Positions 1 to 5,276 of a stretch of DNA of 5,276 bases are shown in pieces. Origin of the DNA: an uncultured Clostridia bacterium (GTDB lineage: Bacteria > Bacillota > Clostridia > Christensenellales > Aristaeellaceae); the NCBI GenBank assembly GCA_947600345.1, contig CANQGC010000210.1:1-5276 (forward strand), given 5' to 3'. Position 1 is the stretch's first letter. Each line of letters opens with the position of its first letter. Made by a program: the position numbers and the translations under genes. The notes beneath the pieces are model-generated. The model did no database searches. It saw nothing but the letters and a program-made list of their open reading frames with translations, and was not told where the DNA came from.

Positions 1-1051
1 CGCCATCGTCTGTTCGGCGAACCCAGTTCCCTCGGTGGGCGGCGGCGCGGAGGCGGCGATCCACGCGGCCGCGGGCCCGGAGCTTCTGCGCGCCCGGGAG
101 CGCTTCGGCAGGCTGGAGCCCGGCGCGGCCGTGGCCACGAAGGCCTACGGCCTGCACGCGCGCTACGTCATCCACACCGTCGGGCCCGTCTGGAGGGACG
201 GCCATTCCGGCGAAATCGAGACGCTGCACCGCTGCTATCGCAACGCCATCTGCACGGCGATCTCCATGGGCTGCAAGTCGGCGGCGTTCCCGCTGATCTC
301 CTCGGGGCACTACGGCTTCAGCAAGTCCGAGGCCATGCGCGCGGCCATCTGGGAGTTCCAGTGCTTCGCCGGGGAGGACATCGAGCTGATCCTCGTGGTC
401 TACGACCGGGAGGCCTACGAGCTCTCCGCTGAGCGGTTCCGGGATGTGGCCGCCTATGTCGACGACAACTACGTGGCCGCCCATCCGCCCATGCGCAACG
501 ATGACACCAGCAGGCTGCTGGATGAAGAAGCGCCGCGCGCCGCCGCGCCCATGCCGAATGCGCCGAAGGCGAGCCGGCAGAGCTTCGGCGCGTTCCGGCG
601 TGTGAGAGCGCCTGAGGCGCCCGAGGCCGCCCGCCGGGACGAGTTGGAGGGTGCCCTGTTCGCCGCCCGGGGGCCGGAGCTCAGCCTGGAGGAGCGGATG
701 CGGCGGCTCGATGCGGGCTTCTCGGAGACGCTGCTGAAGCTGATCGACGAGAGCGGCTGCACCGACGCGGAGATCTACAAGCGCGCCAACGTCAGCCGCA
801 AGCTGTTTTCGAAGATTCGCTCCTCGGCGGACTACCGGCCGTCCAAGCCTACGGCGCTGGCCTTCTGCGTGGCGCTGCACCTGAACCCCGAGCAGGCCCG
901 CGAGCTGATCGGCCGCGCGGGCTACGCGCTGAGCCACAGCTCCCGCTTCGACGTGATCGTGGAGTACTTCCTGGAGAAGGGCAAGTACGATATCATCGAA
1001 ATCAACGAGGCGCTGTTCTGCTTCGATCAGCCGCTGCTGGGCAGCGTGTGA
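1..1051 (+). CDS. Macro-domain protein with C-terminal XRE-like HTH domain (5' partial)
   Basis: The frame is open through the left edge, so the gene starts upstream; the first whole codon is at base 2 and 349 residues are visible. Visible residues 1-145 are a macro domain, a fold that binds ADP-ribose and in some members hydrolyses ADP-ribosyl or O-acetyl-ADP-ribose bonds. It shows AIVCSANP (residues 1-8), a Gly-rich loop GGGAEAAIHAAAG (13-25), YVIHTVGPVW (55-64) and the second phosphate loop SSGHYGF (100-106). About 20 N-terminal residues seem to be missing. A Pro/Ala/Arg/Glu-rich linker (about 160-235) leads to a C-terminal domain (about 239-349) with an HTH-like core TDAEIYKRANVSRKLFSKI and the tail NEALFCFDQPLL. 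From memory, this C-terminal module is common in Firmicutes on macro, kinase and other effector-type proteins. The canonical NAAN reads CSAN, and the Asp of the GGGGVDG loop is Glu. ADP-ribose binding is likely; catalysis and DNA binding are inferences. Confidence 0.88.
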   Translation, partial: AIVCSANPVPSVGGGAEAAIHAAAGPELLRARERFGRLEPGAAVATKAYGLHARYVIHTVGPVWRDGHSGEIETLHRCYRNAICTAISMGCKSAAFPLISSGHYGFSKSEAMRAAIWEFQCFAGEDIELILVVYDREAYELSAERFRDVAAYVDDNYVAAHPPMRNDDTSRLLDEEAPRAAAPMPNAPKASRQSFGAFRRVRAPEAPEAARRDELEGALFAARGPELSLEERMRRLDAGFSETLLKLIDESGCTDAEIYKRANVSRKLFSKIRSSADYRPSKPTALAFCVALHLNPEQARELIGRAGYALSHSSRFDVIVEYFLEKGKYDIIEINEALFCFDQPLLGSV

Positions 1052-1088
1052 GGGCGGAAGCGCGCGAAGCCTTCGTCCCCTCCAAAAT

Positions 1089-1105
1089 GTCGCCCGCCAG
1101 GCGAC
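1089..1105. repeat. Short inverted repeat upstream of the VWA promoter
   Basis: GTCGCC (1089-1094) and GGCGAC (1100-1105) form a perfect 6-base inverted repeat around a 5-base centre. It lies 38 bases after the macro gene stop and ends 21 bases before the -10 hexamer of the next promoter, so it touches the expected -35 region. It is followed by CAATTT, so it could be a weak terminator for the macro gene. It could equally be an operator for a dimeric HTH regulator. The sequence does not decide between these, and a 6-base palindrome in GC-rich DNA can occur by chance. Confidence 0.35.
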
Positions 1106-1123
1106 CAATTTGCCGCTCCCGCC

Positions 1124-1132
1124 TGCTATACT
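1124..1132 (+). promoter_or_regulatory. Extended -10 promoter for the VWA / ADP-ribosylglycohydrolase pair
   Basis: TGCTATACT matches the extended -10 element (TGn plus TATAAT with one mismatch) of the housekeeping sigma factor. Transcription would start near 1139-1140, about 23 bases before the ATG at 1163. No good -35 sits 17 bases upstream (ACCAAT at 1104-1109), which fits an extended -10 promoter that tolerates a poor -35. The A+T content around it is clearly higher than in the surrounding GC-rich DNA. It would let the VWA gene and the gene after it be transcribed independently of the macro gene. Confidence 0.6.
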
Positions 1133-1148
1133 GGATTCATCAACAGAC

Positions 1149-1155
1149 GGGAGGG
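1149..1155 (+). promoter_or_regulatory. Ribosome binding site of the VWA gene
   Basis: GGGAGGG lies 7 bases upstream of the ATG at 1163, an ideal Shine-Dalgarno distance. It fixes that ATG as the start. Confidence 0.85.
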
Positions 1156-1162
1156 ATAACAC

Positions 1163-1807
1163 ATGAACAAGAATCTGACCGAAATCGTATTCATCCTGGA
1201 TCGCAGCGGCTCCATGCACGGGCTCGAAGCCGACACCATCGGCGGCTACAATTCCTTCATCGAGCAGCAGCGCAAGCTGCCCGGGCAGGTGGTGCTCTCC
1301 ACCGTGCTCTTCGATACGAGGATCGACGTGCTCCACGACCGCGCGGACCTGGCCAGTGTCCCGGAGCTCACCGACAGGGACTACCAAACCGGCGGCTGCA
1401 CGGCGCTGCTGGACGCGGTGGGCGGCGCGCTGCACCACATCGGCAACGTGCACAAGTACGCCCGGGAGGAGGACCGGCCCGCCAAGACGCTGGTGGTCAT
1501 CACCACCGACGGCATGGAGAACGCCAGCCGCCGGTACAGCCTCCCGAAGGTGCGAGAGATGATCGAGCGCCAGCGGGACAAGTACGGCTGGGAGTTCATC
1601 TTCCTGGGTGCGAACATGGACGCCGTGCAGGAGGCCGGGCGCTTTGGCATCGACGCCGACTCCGCCGTGACCTACCGCAACGATTCCGAGGGCGTGCGCG
1701 CCAACTTTGACGCCGTGTGCATGGCCGCCGAATCCGTGCGCCGCACCGGCAGCCGCGGCGCCGCCTGGCGCAGGCGCGTCGAGGAGGTTTTCCGAAAGGA
1801 GGATTAA
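1163..1807 (+). CDS. Cytosolic VWA-domain protein with intact MIDAS
   Basis: This 214-residue protein is almost entirely a von Willebrand factor A domain. The metal-ion-dependent adhesion site is complete: D13, S15 and S17 in DRSGSM, T80 in GGCTALLDAV and D116 in ITTDGMEN. A metal-dependent protein-protein interaction is therefore likely. There is no signal peptide or membrane segment, which argues for a cytoplasmic role, as in the small stand-alone VWA proteins of TerY type. The C-terminus (192-214) is short and Arg-rich. The start is supported by GGGAGGG 7 bases upstream and by an extended -10 promoter. The ADP-ribosylglycohydrolase start codon lies 3 bases after this stop, so the two are cotranscribed. 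Its partner is unknown; a scaffold or chaperone-like role for ADP-ribose-related enzymes is inference from the neighbours. Family assignment is very secure, function is not. Confidence 0.93.
   Translation: MNKNLTEIVFILDRSGSMHGLEADTIGGYNSFIEQQRKLPGQVVLSTVLFDTRIDVLHDRADLASVPELTDRDYQTGGCTALLDAVGGALHHIGNVHKYAREEDRPAKTLVVITTDGMENASRRYSLPKVREMIERQRDKYGWEFIFLGANMDAVQEAGRFGIDADSAVTYRNDSEGVRANFDAVCMAAESVRRTGSRGAAWRRRVEEVFRKED
1796..1802 (+). promoter_or_regulatory. Ribosome binding site deciding the GTG start of the glycohydrolase
   Basis: AAGGAGG sits inside the last codons of the VWA gene, 8 bases upstream of GTG at 1811. This near-perfect Shine-Dalgarno makes the GTG the start and implies tight translational linkage with the preceding gene. 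Confidence 0.88.
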
Positions 1808-1810
1808 AGC

Positions 1811-2620
1811 GTGAAGCGAACCATCATTGGAGCCATCGCCGGGGACATCATCGGCTCCCGCTTCGAGTTCGACCGCCACAACATCAAGCGCAAGGACTTC
1901 CGGCTCTTTGCCCCGCGCTGCGCGCCCACCGACGACAGCGTGATGACGCTGGCCGTGGCGCAGGCGCTGCTGGAGTCGGGCGATCGGCCCGAGGCGCTGG
2001 GGGCCTGCGCGGTCCGCTGGATGCAGCGGATCGGCCGGAGCTATCCCGGCTGCGGCTTCGGCGGGCGGTTCTACGACTGGATCTTCGCGCCGAACCCCGC
2101 GCCCTACCAGAGCTGGGGCAACGGCGCGGCGATGCGCATCAGCCCGGTCGGCTTCTACGCGCGGACGGAGGAGGAGGTCAAGGCCCTCTCCCGCATCGTG
2201 ACCGCCGTCAGCCACGACCATCCCGAGAGCTTCAACGCCGCCGAGGCCGTGGCGATGGCCATCTTCCTGGCCCGGCAGGGCGCGCACATGGAGGCCATCC
2301 GCGCGCGCATCGAGCGCGACTACTACCGCATCGGCTTCACGCTGGACGAGATTCGCCGGAGCTACCACTTCGACGTGAGCTGCCGGGGCAGCGTGCCCCA
2401 GGCGCTGGAGGCGTTCTTCGAATCCACGGACTACGAGGACGCCATCCGCAACGCCATCTCCATCGGCGGCGACAGCGACACCATCGCAGCCATCATCGGC
2501 GGCATTGCGGCGGCCTACTACGGCGTGCCGAGGGACGTCGCCGACGCGGCCCGAGGCTTCCTGGACGAGCGCCAGCGCGACATGCTGGACCGCTGGGACG
2601 AGTTCATCCGGGCCCGCTGA
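1811..2620 (+). CDS. ADP-ribosylglycohydrolase family protein (DraG/ARH-like)
   Basis: The 269-residue protein has the family hallmarks in order: GAIAGDIIG (7-15), the metal-binding TDDSVMT (40-46), GNGAAMRISPVG (103-114), SHDHPES (134-140) and GGDSDTIAAIIGG (219-231). T40, D41, D42, D221, D223 and T224 correspond to the ligands of the two-metal (Mg or Mn) centre. Family members remove ADP-ribose from modified amino acids (Arg in DraG and ARH1, Ser in ARH3) or cleave related ADP-ribose compounds; the substrate here cannot be read from the sequence. The length is normal for a single-domain enzyme and no motif is missing. There is no signal peptide, so it is cytosolic. It begins 3 bases after the VWA stop at a GTG with a strong Shine-Dalgarno. 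With the macro protein upstream, it suggests reversal of ADP-ribosylation. A terminator hairpin follows its stop. Confidence 0.94.
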   Translation: MKRTIIGAIAGDIIGSRFEFDRHNIKRKDFRLFAPRCAPTDDSVMTLAVAQALLESGDRPEALGACAVRWMQRIGRSYPGCGFGGRFYDWIFAPNPAPYQSWGNGAAMRISPVGFYARTEEEVKALSRIVTAVSHDHPESFNAAEAVAMAIFLARQGAHMEAIRARIERDYYRIGFTLDEIRRSYHFDVSCRGSVPQALEAFFESTDYEDAIRNAISIGGDSDTIAAIIGGIAAAYYGVPRDVADAARGFLDERQRDMLDRWDEFIRAR

Positions 2621-2660
2621 TCCGCGCCGCGAGGCGGCCGGAGCGCGGGGGAGGAGACGT

Positions 2661-2705
2661 GCGCCGCCGGGTTCGCTGCAGGCGAATCCGGCGGCGCGTT
2701 TCGTT
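2661..2705 (+). terminator. Intrinsic terminator of the + strand operon
   Basis: A 16-pair stem (2661-2676 with 2682-2697) closes on the 5-base loop TGCAG and is followed by GTTTCGTT. The only non-Watson-Crick pair is G2671 with T2687, a G-U wobble in + strand RNA but a C-A mismatch in - strand RNA. On the - strand the stem is followed by ACGTCTCCTC, which is not a U-run. Both points favour termination of the VWA-glycohydrolase transcript. The U-tract is interrupted, so efficiency may be moderate. Confidence 0.75.
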
Positions 2706-2711
2706 GGAATG

Positions 2712-2739
2712 GCGGCGGGCCGGTGCTCCGGTCCGCCGC
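2712..2739. terminator. Second GC hairpin abutting the rlmH stop codon
   Basis: A 12-pair stem (2712-2723 with 2728-2739) closes on the loop TGCT and ends directly at the rlmH stop triplet (2740-2742). For the - strand operon it sits where a terminator is expected, but the tail that follows (CATTCCAACG) has no U-run and one pair becomes A-C. In + strand RNA that pair is G-U (G2719, T2732), so it could be a back-up to the terminator at 2661-2705. It may act as a 3'-end stabiliser or a transcription roadblock; the direction is unresolved. Confidence 0.5.
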
Positions 2740-3216
2740 TCACTTGTGGTACTTCTCGCCCGCGTTGATGCGCTCGGCGCGGTAGAGCTGCTCCAGCAGG
2801 ATCACGCGCATCAGGCCGTGGGGGAAGGTGAGGTTCGAGAAGGACAGCCGCTCGTCGGCGCGCGCCAGCACCGCGTCGCTCAGGCCGTTGGAGCCGCCGA
2901 TCACGAACAGCGTGCGCCGCCCGTCGCCCTGCCAGCGGCGCACCTGCTCCGCCAGCCGCAGCGAATCCGGGGCGTCGGCGCGGATGCACAGCGCCACCAC
3001 CCGGTCGCCCGGGCGAATCTGCTTCAGCAGCGCCTGGCCCTCCCTCTCCATCACCTGGCGAATCTGGGCCGGGCTGGCGTTCTCGGGCTCGGGCCGGTCG
3101 TCCACCTGGATGACCTCGTACCTGCCGTAGCGGCTCAGGCGCTTGAGGTATTCGGCGCAGCCCTCGCGCTGCCAGCTCTCCCTGAGCTTGCCCACGCAGA
3201 GCACCGCGGCGTTCAT
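2740..3216 (-). CDS. rlmH: 23S rRNA (pseudouridine1915-N3)-methyltransferase RlmH
   Basis: This 158-residue protein has the usual RlmH length. RlmH uses S-adenosylmethionine to methylate N3 of pseudouridine 1915 in helix 69 of 23S rRNA, acting on assembled 70S ribosomes as a homodimer of SPOUT (trefoil-knot) fold. Visible signatures are an N-terminal AAVLCVGKL strand, the SAM-binding loop FVIGGSNGLS (104-113), and the conserved tail with SFSNLTFPHG (125-134), EQLYRAERI (142-150) and a terminal GEKYHK. The residue after FPH is Gly where many homologues, as I recall them, have Gln. The ATG overlaps the stop of the upstream membrane protease gene as ATGA (3213-3216) and has GGAGG 6 bases upstream, so it is translationally coupled and last in the ychF operon. 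A hairpin follows its stop. Confidence 0.95.
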   Translation of the reverse strand: MNAAVLCVGKLRESWQREGCAEYLKRLSRYGRYEVIQVDDRPEPENASPAQIRQVMEREGQALLKQIRPGDRVVALCIRADAPDSLRLAEQVRRWQGDGRRTLFVIGGSNGLSDAVLARADERLSFSNLTFPHGLMRVILLEQLYRAERINAGEKYHK

Positions 3217-4238
3217 GCGCCGCCTCCGGAGATTGCCAGGTAGAGATCCACGCCGTAGAGCGCACCCGCGAACGCGAGCCCGAGCAGCAGCAGCGCCCAC
3301 TCGCTGGCGCGCAGCCGCGCGCCCCGCCGGGCGGGGGCGATCTCCACGCCGCGCAGCCGGGCGTTGAGCCGGAACATGCGCATCGAGATCAGCATCATCA
3401 GCCCGATGGCCGCCGTCTCCACCACCAGCCGCAGCATGCCGGACCTTCCGCCCACGGCGTCGATCATGCGCGCGTACTCGGCCTGGGGCTGGGGGTTTGC
3501 CGCCGCCTGGCGGTCGAGCGCGAACTGCAGCAGTATCGTGGCGGCGTTGTGGGTGGTGTGGTAGATCAGGCCGGCGTAGATGGAATCGCAGTACACCACC
3601 AGCCAGCCCAGGATCACGCCGATGACGAACTGCATCGGCAGCCCCGCCAGCGAGCCGTGCAGCAGCGCGAACATGATCGCCGAGGCCAGCACCGCCCGCT
3701 TCGCGCCGCTCCCCTCCAATCCGGAGAGGATCGCGCCGCGGAACACGAACTCCTCGCACACCGCCGGGAGCACCGCGATGCACAGCACGCTCAGCATGAG
3801 GCCGGACGTGCTCGCGGGCAGGGCGATCTCCCCGGAGCCGGGGTGCAGGCCCAGCGCCTCCAGCAGGATCGACCACAGCGCGCCGAAGTCGATGAAGAAG
3901 AACACGCCCAGCAGCGCCAGCGCCACCACGCTCAGCACGCTGAAGATCGATATGGGGTAGGGCCGGTACGCCTGCCAGAGCCCCGGCCGGCTGCGCGCCA
4001 GCAGCAGCGCCGGCAGCGCCGCGAAGGGCAGGTAGTAGGCCAGGTTGTAGATCAGCGACTGGAGCTGGTAGCTCATGCCCGCCATCGCCCGGGAGAGGGG
4101 AAGGCTGAGCAGGTTGACGATCACCAGCCCCGCGCCCGCGATGGCCCACAGCAACAGCGCGCTCCGGCGGCTGGGCCGGGGCGCGGGCTGCTTCGGAATC
4201 CGCGGCGAATCCTGCCGCCCGGGTTGGAATTCAGACAT
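3213..4238 (-). CDS. CPBP-family intramembrane glutamic endopeptidase
   Basis: The 341-residue polytopic membrane protein carries the CPBP (Rce1/ABI-like) motifs in order: EEFVFR (E162, E163, R167), FALLH (F190, H194) and HTTHN (H227, N231). In characterised relatives these Glu and His residues form the active site within the membrane. The N-terminus (1-26) is Pro/Arg-rich and probably cytosolic. About eight hydrophobic segments follow (near 27-46, 61-81, 96-116, 147-162, 181-199, 203-220, 272-288 and 313-330); the last two extend beyond the core domain. The substrate is unknown: bacterial members have been linked to bacteriocin immunity and peptide processing, but nothing here selects a role. 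The ATG follows the ychF stop by one base with no clear Shine-Dalgarno, suggesting reinitiation by ribosomes leaving ychF. Its stop overlaps the rlmH start. Confidence 0.92.
   Translation of the reverse strand: MSEFQPGRQDSPRIPKQPAPRPSRRSALLLWAIAGAGLVIVNLLSLPLSRAMAGMSYQLQSLIYNLAYYLPFAALPALLLARSRPGLWQAYRPYPISIFSVLSVVALALLGVFFFIDFGALWSILLEALGLHPGSGEIALPASTSGLMLSVLCIAVLPAVCEEFVFRGAILSGLEGSGAKRAVLASAIMFALLHGSLAGLPMQFVIGVILGWLVVYCDSIYAGLIYHTTHNAATILLQFALDRQAAANPQPQAEYARMIDAVGGRSGMLRLVVETAAIGLMMLISMRMFRLNARLRGVEIAPARRGARLRASEWALLLLGLAFAGALYGVDLYLAISGGGA
3223..3227 (-). promoter_or_regulatory. Ribosome binding site of rlmH inside the protease gene
   Basis: GGAGG on the - strand lies 6 bases upstream of the rlmH ATG and within the Gly-rich last codons of the membrane protease gene. 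It confirms the start chosen for rlmH, even though that reading frame stays open far upstream. Confidence 0.8.
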
Positions 4239-4239
4239 A

Positions 4240-5276
4240 TTAGACGTTGAAGCGGAACAGCGTCACGTCGCCGTCCTTCATCACGTAGTCCTTGCCCTCG
4301 CTGCGCACCAGGCCCTTCTCCTTGCAGGCGTTGATGCTACCCTCGCGCACCAGGTCCTCGTAGGGCACGATCTCGGCGCGGATGAAGCCGCGCTCGAAGT
4401 CGGTGTGGATCTTGCCGGCGGCTTGGGGGGCCTTGGTGCCGTTCTCGATGGTCCAGGCGCGCACCTCCTTGGGCCCGGCGGTGAGGAAGGAGATGAGCCC
4501 CAGCAGCTTGTAGCCCAGCGTCACCAGCCGGTCGAGGCCGCTCTCGCCGATGCCCATGTCCTCCAGGAACATCTGCTTCTCGTCGGGCTCCATCTGGGAG
4601 ATGTCCTCCTCCACCTGGGCGCAGATCACCAGCACCTGCGAGCCCTCGGCGTCGGCCACCTCGCGCACGGGCCTGACGAGTGGAAGCTCGCTCTCATCCT
4701 TGCCCAGGTCCTCCTCGCCGATGTTGGCGGCGTAGATCGTCTTCTTCATCGTCAGCAAAAACCACTCGCGCACCACGGCCAGCTGGTCGTCGCTGAGCGG
4801 CGCGGTGCGGGCGGGCTTGCCGGCGTTCAGGTGGTCCAGCAGGATCGCGCCCGCCTCGGCCTCGAGGGCGAACTTCTTGTCGCCCTTCTTGACCATCGCG
4901 GCGGCCTTCTCGGCCCGCTTGGTGACGGTCTCGATGTCGGCCAGGATCAGCTCCGTGTTGATCACGTCGATGTCCCGGGCCGGATCGACGCTGCCGTCCA
5001 CGTGGATCACGTTGTCGTCCTCGAAGCAGCGCACCACGTGCACGATGGCGTCGCACTCGCGGATGTGGGAGAGGAACTTGTTGCCCAGGCCCTCGCCCCG
5101 GCTGGCGCCCTTCACAAGGCCCGCGATATCCACAAATTCCAGCGTCGCGGGGGTGTATTTCTCCGGGTGATACATCTCGGCCAGCACGTCCAGCCGCTTG
5201 TCCGGCACGGCCACCACGCCGGTGTTGGGCTCGATGGTGCAGAATGGGTAATTTGCCGCCTGCGCGCCCGCGCAGG
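4240..5276 (-). CDS. ychF: Redox- and ribosome-associated ATPase YchF (5' partial)
   Basis: The frame stays open to the right edge and 344 residues are visible. The start and the P-loop (G1) lie off the window, with roughly 25 residues missing by comparison with the family. YchF is an Obg-family P-loop protein that prefers ATP to GTP, binds ribosomes and is linked to translation and stress responses. The visible part starts with CAGAQAANYPFCTIEPN, the segment following the P-loop. G3 follows as DIAGLVKGASRGEGLGN (49-65), then a coiled-coil insertion (about 105-150), and the NxxE motif NIGE (184-187) that replaces the NKxD of GTPases. The C-terminal TGS domain contains KEVRAWTI and APQAAGKIHTDFERGFIRAE (about 269-301), ending DGDVTLFRFNV. 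It appears complete over the visible part. It is the most upstream gene seen in the operon with the CPBP protease and rlmH; any promoter is off the window. Confidence 0.97.
   Translation of the reverse strand, partial: CAGAQAANYPFCTIEPNTGVVAVPDKRLDVLAEMYHPEKYTPATLEFVDIAGLVKGASRGEGLGNKFLSHIRECDAIVHVVRCFEDDNVIHVDGSVDPARDIDVINTELILADIETVTKRAEKAAAMVKKGDKKFALEAEAGAILLDHLNAGKPARTAPLSDDQLAVVREWFLLTMKKTIYAANIGEEDLGKDESELPLVRPVREVADAEGSQVLVICAQVEEDISQMEPDEKQMFLEDMGIGESGLDRLVTLGYKLLGLISFLTAGPKEVRAWTIENGTKAPQAAGKIHTDFERGFIRAEIVPYEDLVREGSINACKEKGLVRSEGKDYVMKDGDVTLFRFNV

Noticed and set aside
35..37. GTG at 35 as the start of the macro gene
   Set aside because: The frame is open to the left edge and the residues before the GTG (AIVCSANP) match the macro-domain ligand loop, so the true start is off the window.
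1110..1115. TTGCCG as a -35 element for the promoter at 1127
   Set aside because: The spacer to the -10 would be only 11 bases, too short for a sigma-70 type promoter; the extended -10 explains the site better.
2626..2638. Small hairpin GCCGC-GAG-GCGGC just after the glycohydrolase stop
   Set aside because: A 5-pair stem with a 3-base loop and no T-tract is easily produced by chance in GC-rich DNA, and a much stronger hairpin lies just downstream.
1717..3243. A 508-residue + strand open frame crossing the glycohydrolase gene, the hairpins and rlmH
   Set aside because: It is Arg/His/Ala/Gly-rich low-complexity translation overlapping two real genes and both hairpins, as expected from GC-rich DNA with few stop codons.
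2740..4149. A 469-residue - strand frame that could be read as an N-terminally extended RlmH fusion
   Set aside because: Only the last 158 codons encode RlmH. The extension is Arg/Ala/Pro/Gly-rich shadow sequence overlapping the well-supported CPBP gene, and rlmH has its own Shine-Dalgarno and ATG.
3549..4250. A 233-residue + strand frame antisense to the CPBP gene
   Set aside because: It is Gln/Arg/His/Ala-rich with no recognisable domain, no ribosome binding site, and lies opposite a motif-complete gene.
4694..5056. A 120-residue - strand frame within ychF
   Set aside because: It is an Arg/Gly-rich out-of-frame shadow of the intact ychF frame.
5215..5217. GTG (- strand) at 5217 as the start of ychF
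   Set aside because: The 19 codons upstream encode conserved YchF sequence (AANYPFCTIEPN), so the gene continues off the right edge.
1..5276. CRISPR arrays, tRNA or rRNA genes, insertion sequences and phage genes
   Set aside because: No regularly spaced repeats, cloverleaf-like segments, transposase motifs or long inverted termini were seen on reading both strands by eye; short non-coding RNAs cannot be excluded.

Overview
The window is GC-rich (roughly two thirds G+C by eye) and fully bacterial. Strong GGAGG-type ribosome binding sites, an RlmH ending in YHK, a CPBP membrane protease and a macro/VWA/ADP-ribosylglycohydrolase set all suggest a high-GC member of the Firmicutes (Clostridia-like, possibly gut-associated). 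That assignment is inference from family resemblance; no rRNA or other taxonomic marker is present.

The left half (1-2620, + strand) holds three genes tied to ADP-ribose or protein-conflict biology. The first is a macro-domain protein cut by the left edge, with a C-terminal XRE-like helix-turn-helix domain. A 111-base gap carrying a small inverted repeat and an extended -10 promoter follows. Then come a small cytosolic VWA protein with a complete MIDAS metal site and, 3 bases later with a strong Shine-Dalgarno and a GTG start, an ADP-ribosylglycohydrolase with all its metal-binding motifs. The macro protein (ADP-ribose reader or eraser) and the glycohydrolase (eraser) point to recognition and removal of ADP-ribose marks, with the VWA protein as a possible scaffold. 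No ADP-ribosyltransferase is visible.

The centre (2621-2739) is a convergent intergenic region with two strong GC hairpins. The first (2661-2697) is followed by a T-rich tail and looks like the terminator of the + strand operon. The second (2712-2739) abuts the rlmH stop codon.

The right half (2740-5276, - strand) is a compact housekeeping operon read right to left: ychF (5' end off the window), a CPBP-family intramembrane protease gene starting 1 base after the ychF stop without a visible Shine-Dalgarno, and rlmH, whose ATG overlaps the protease stop as ATGA. The many long open frames overlapping these genes are GC-driven shadows.

The most interesting part is the macro-HTH / VWA / ADP-ribosylglycohydrolase group. 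The families are known individually, and I cannot show from this window that the combination is new.
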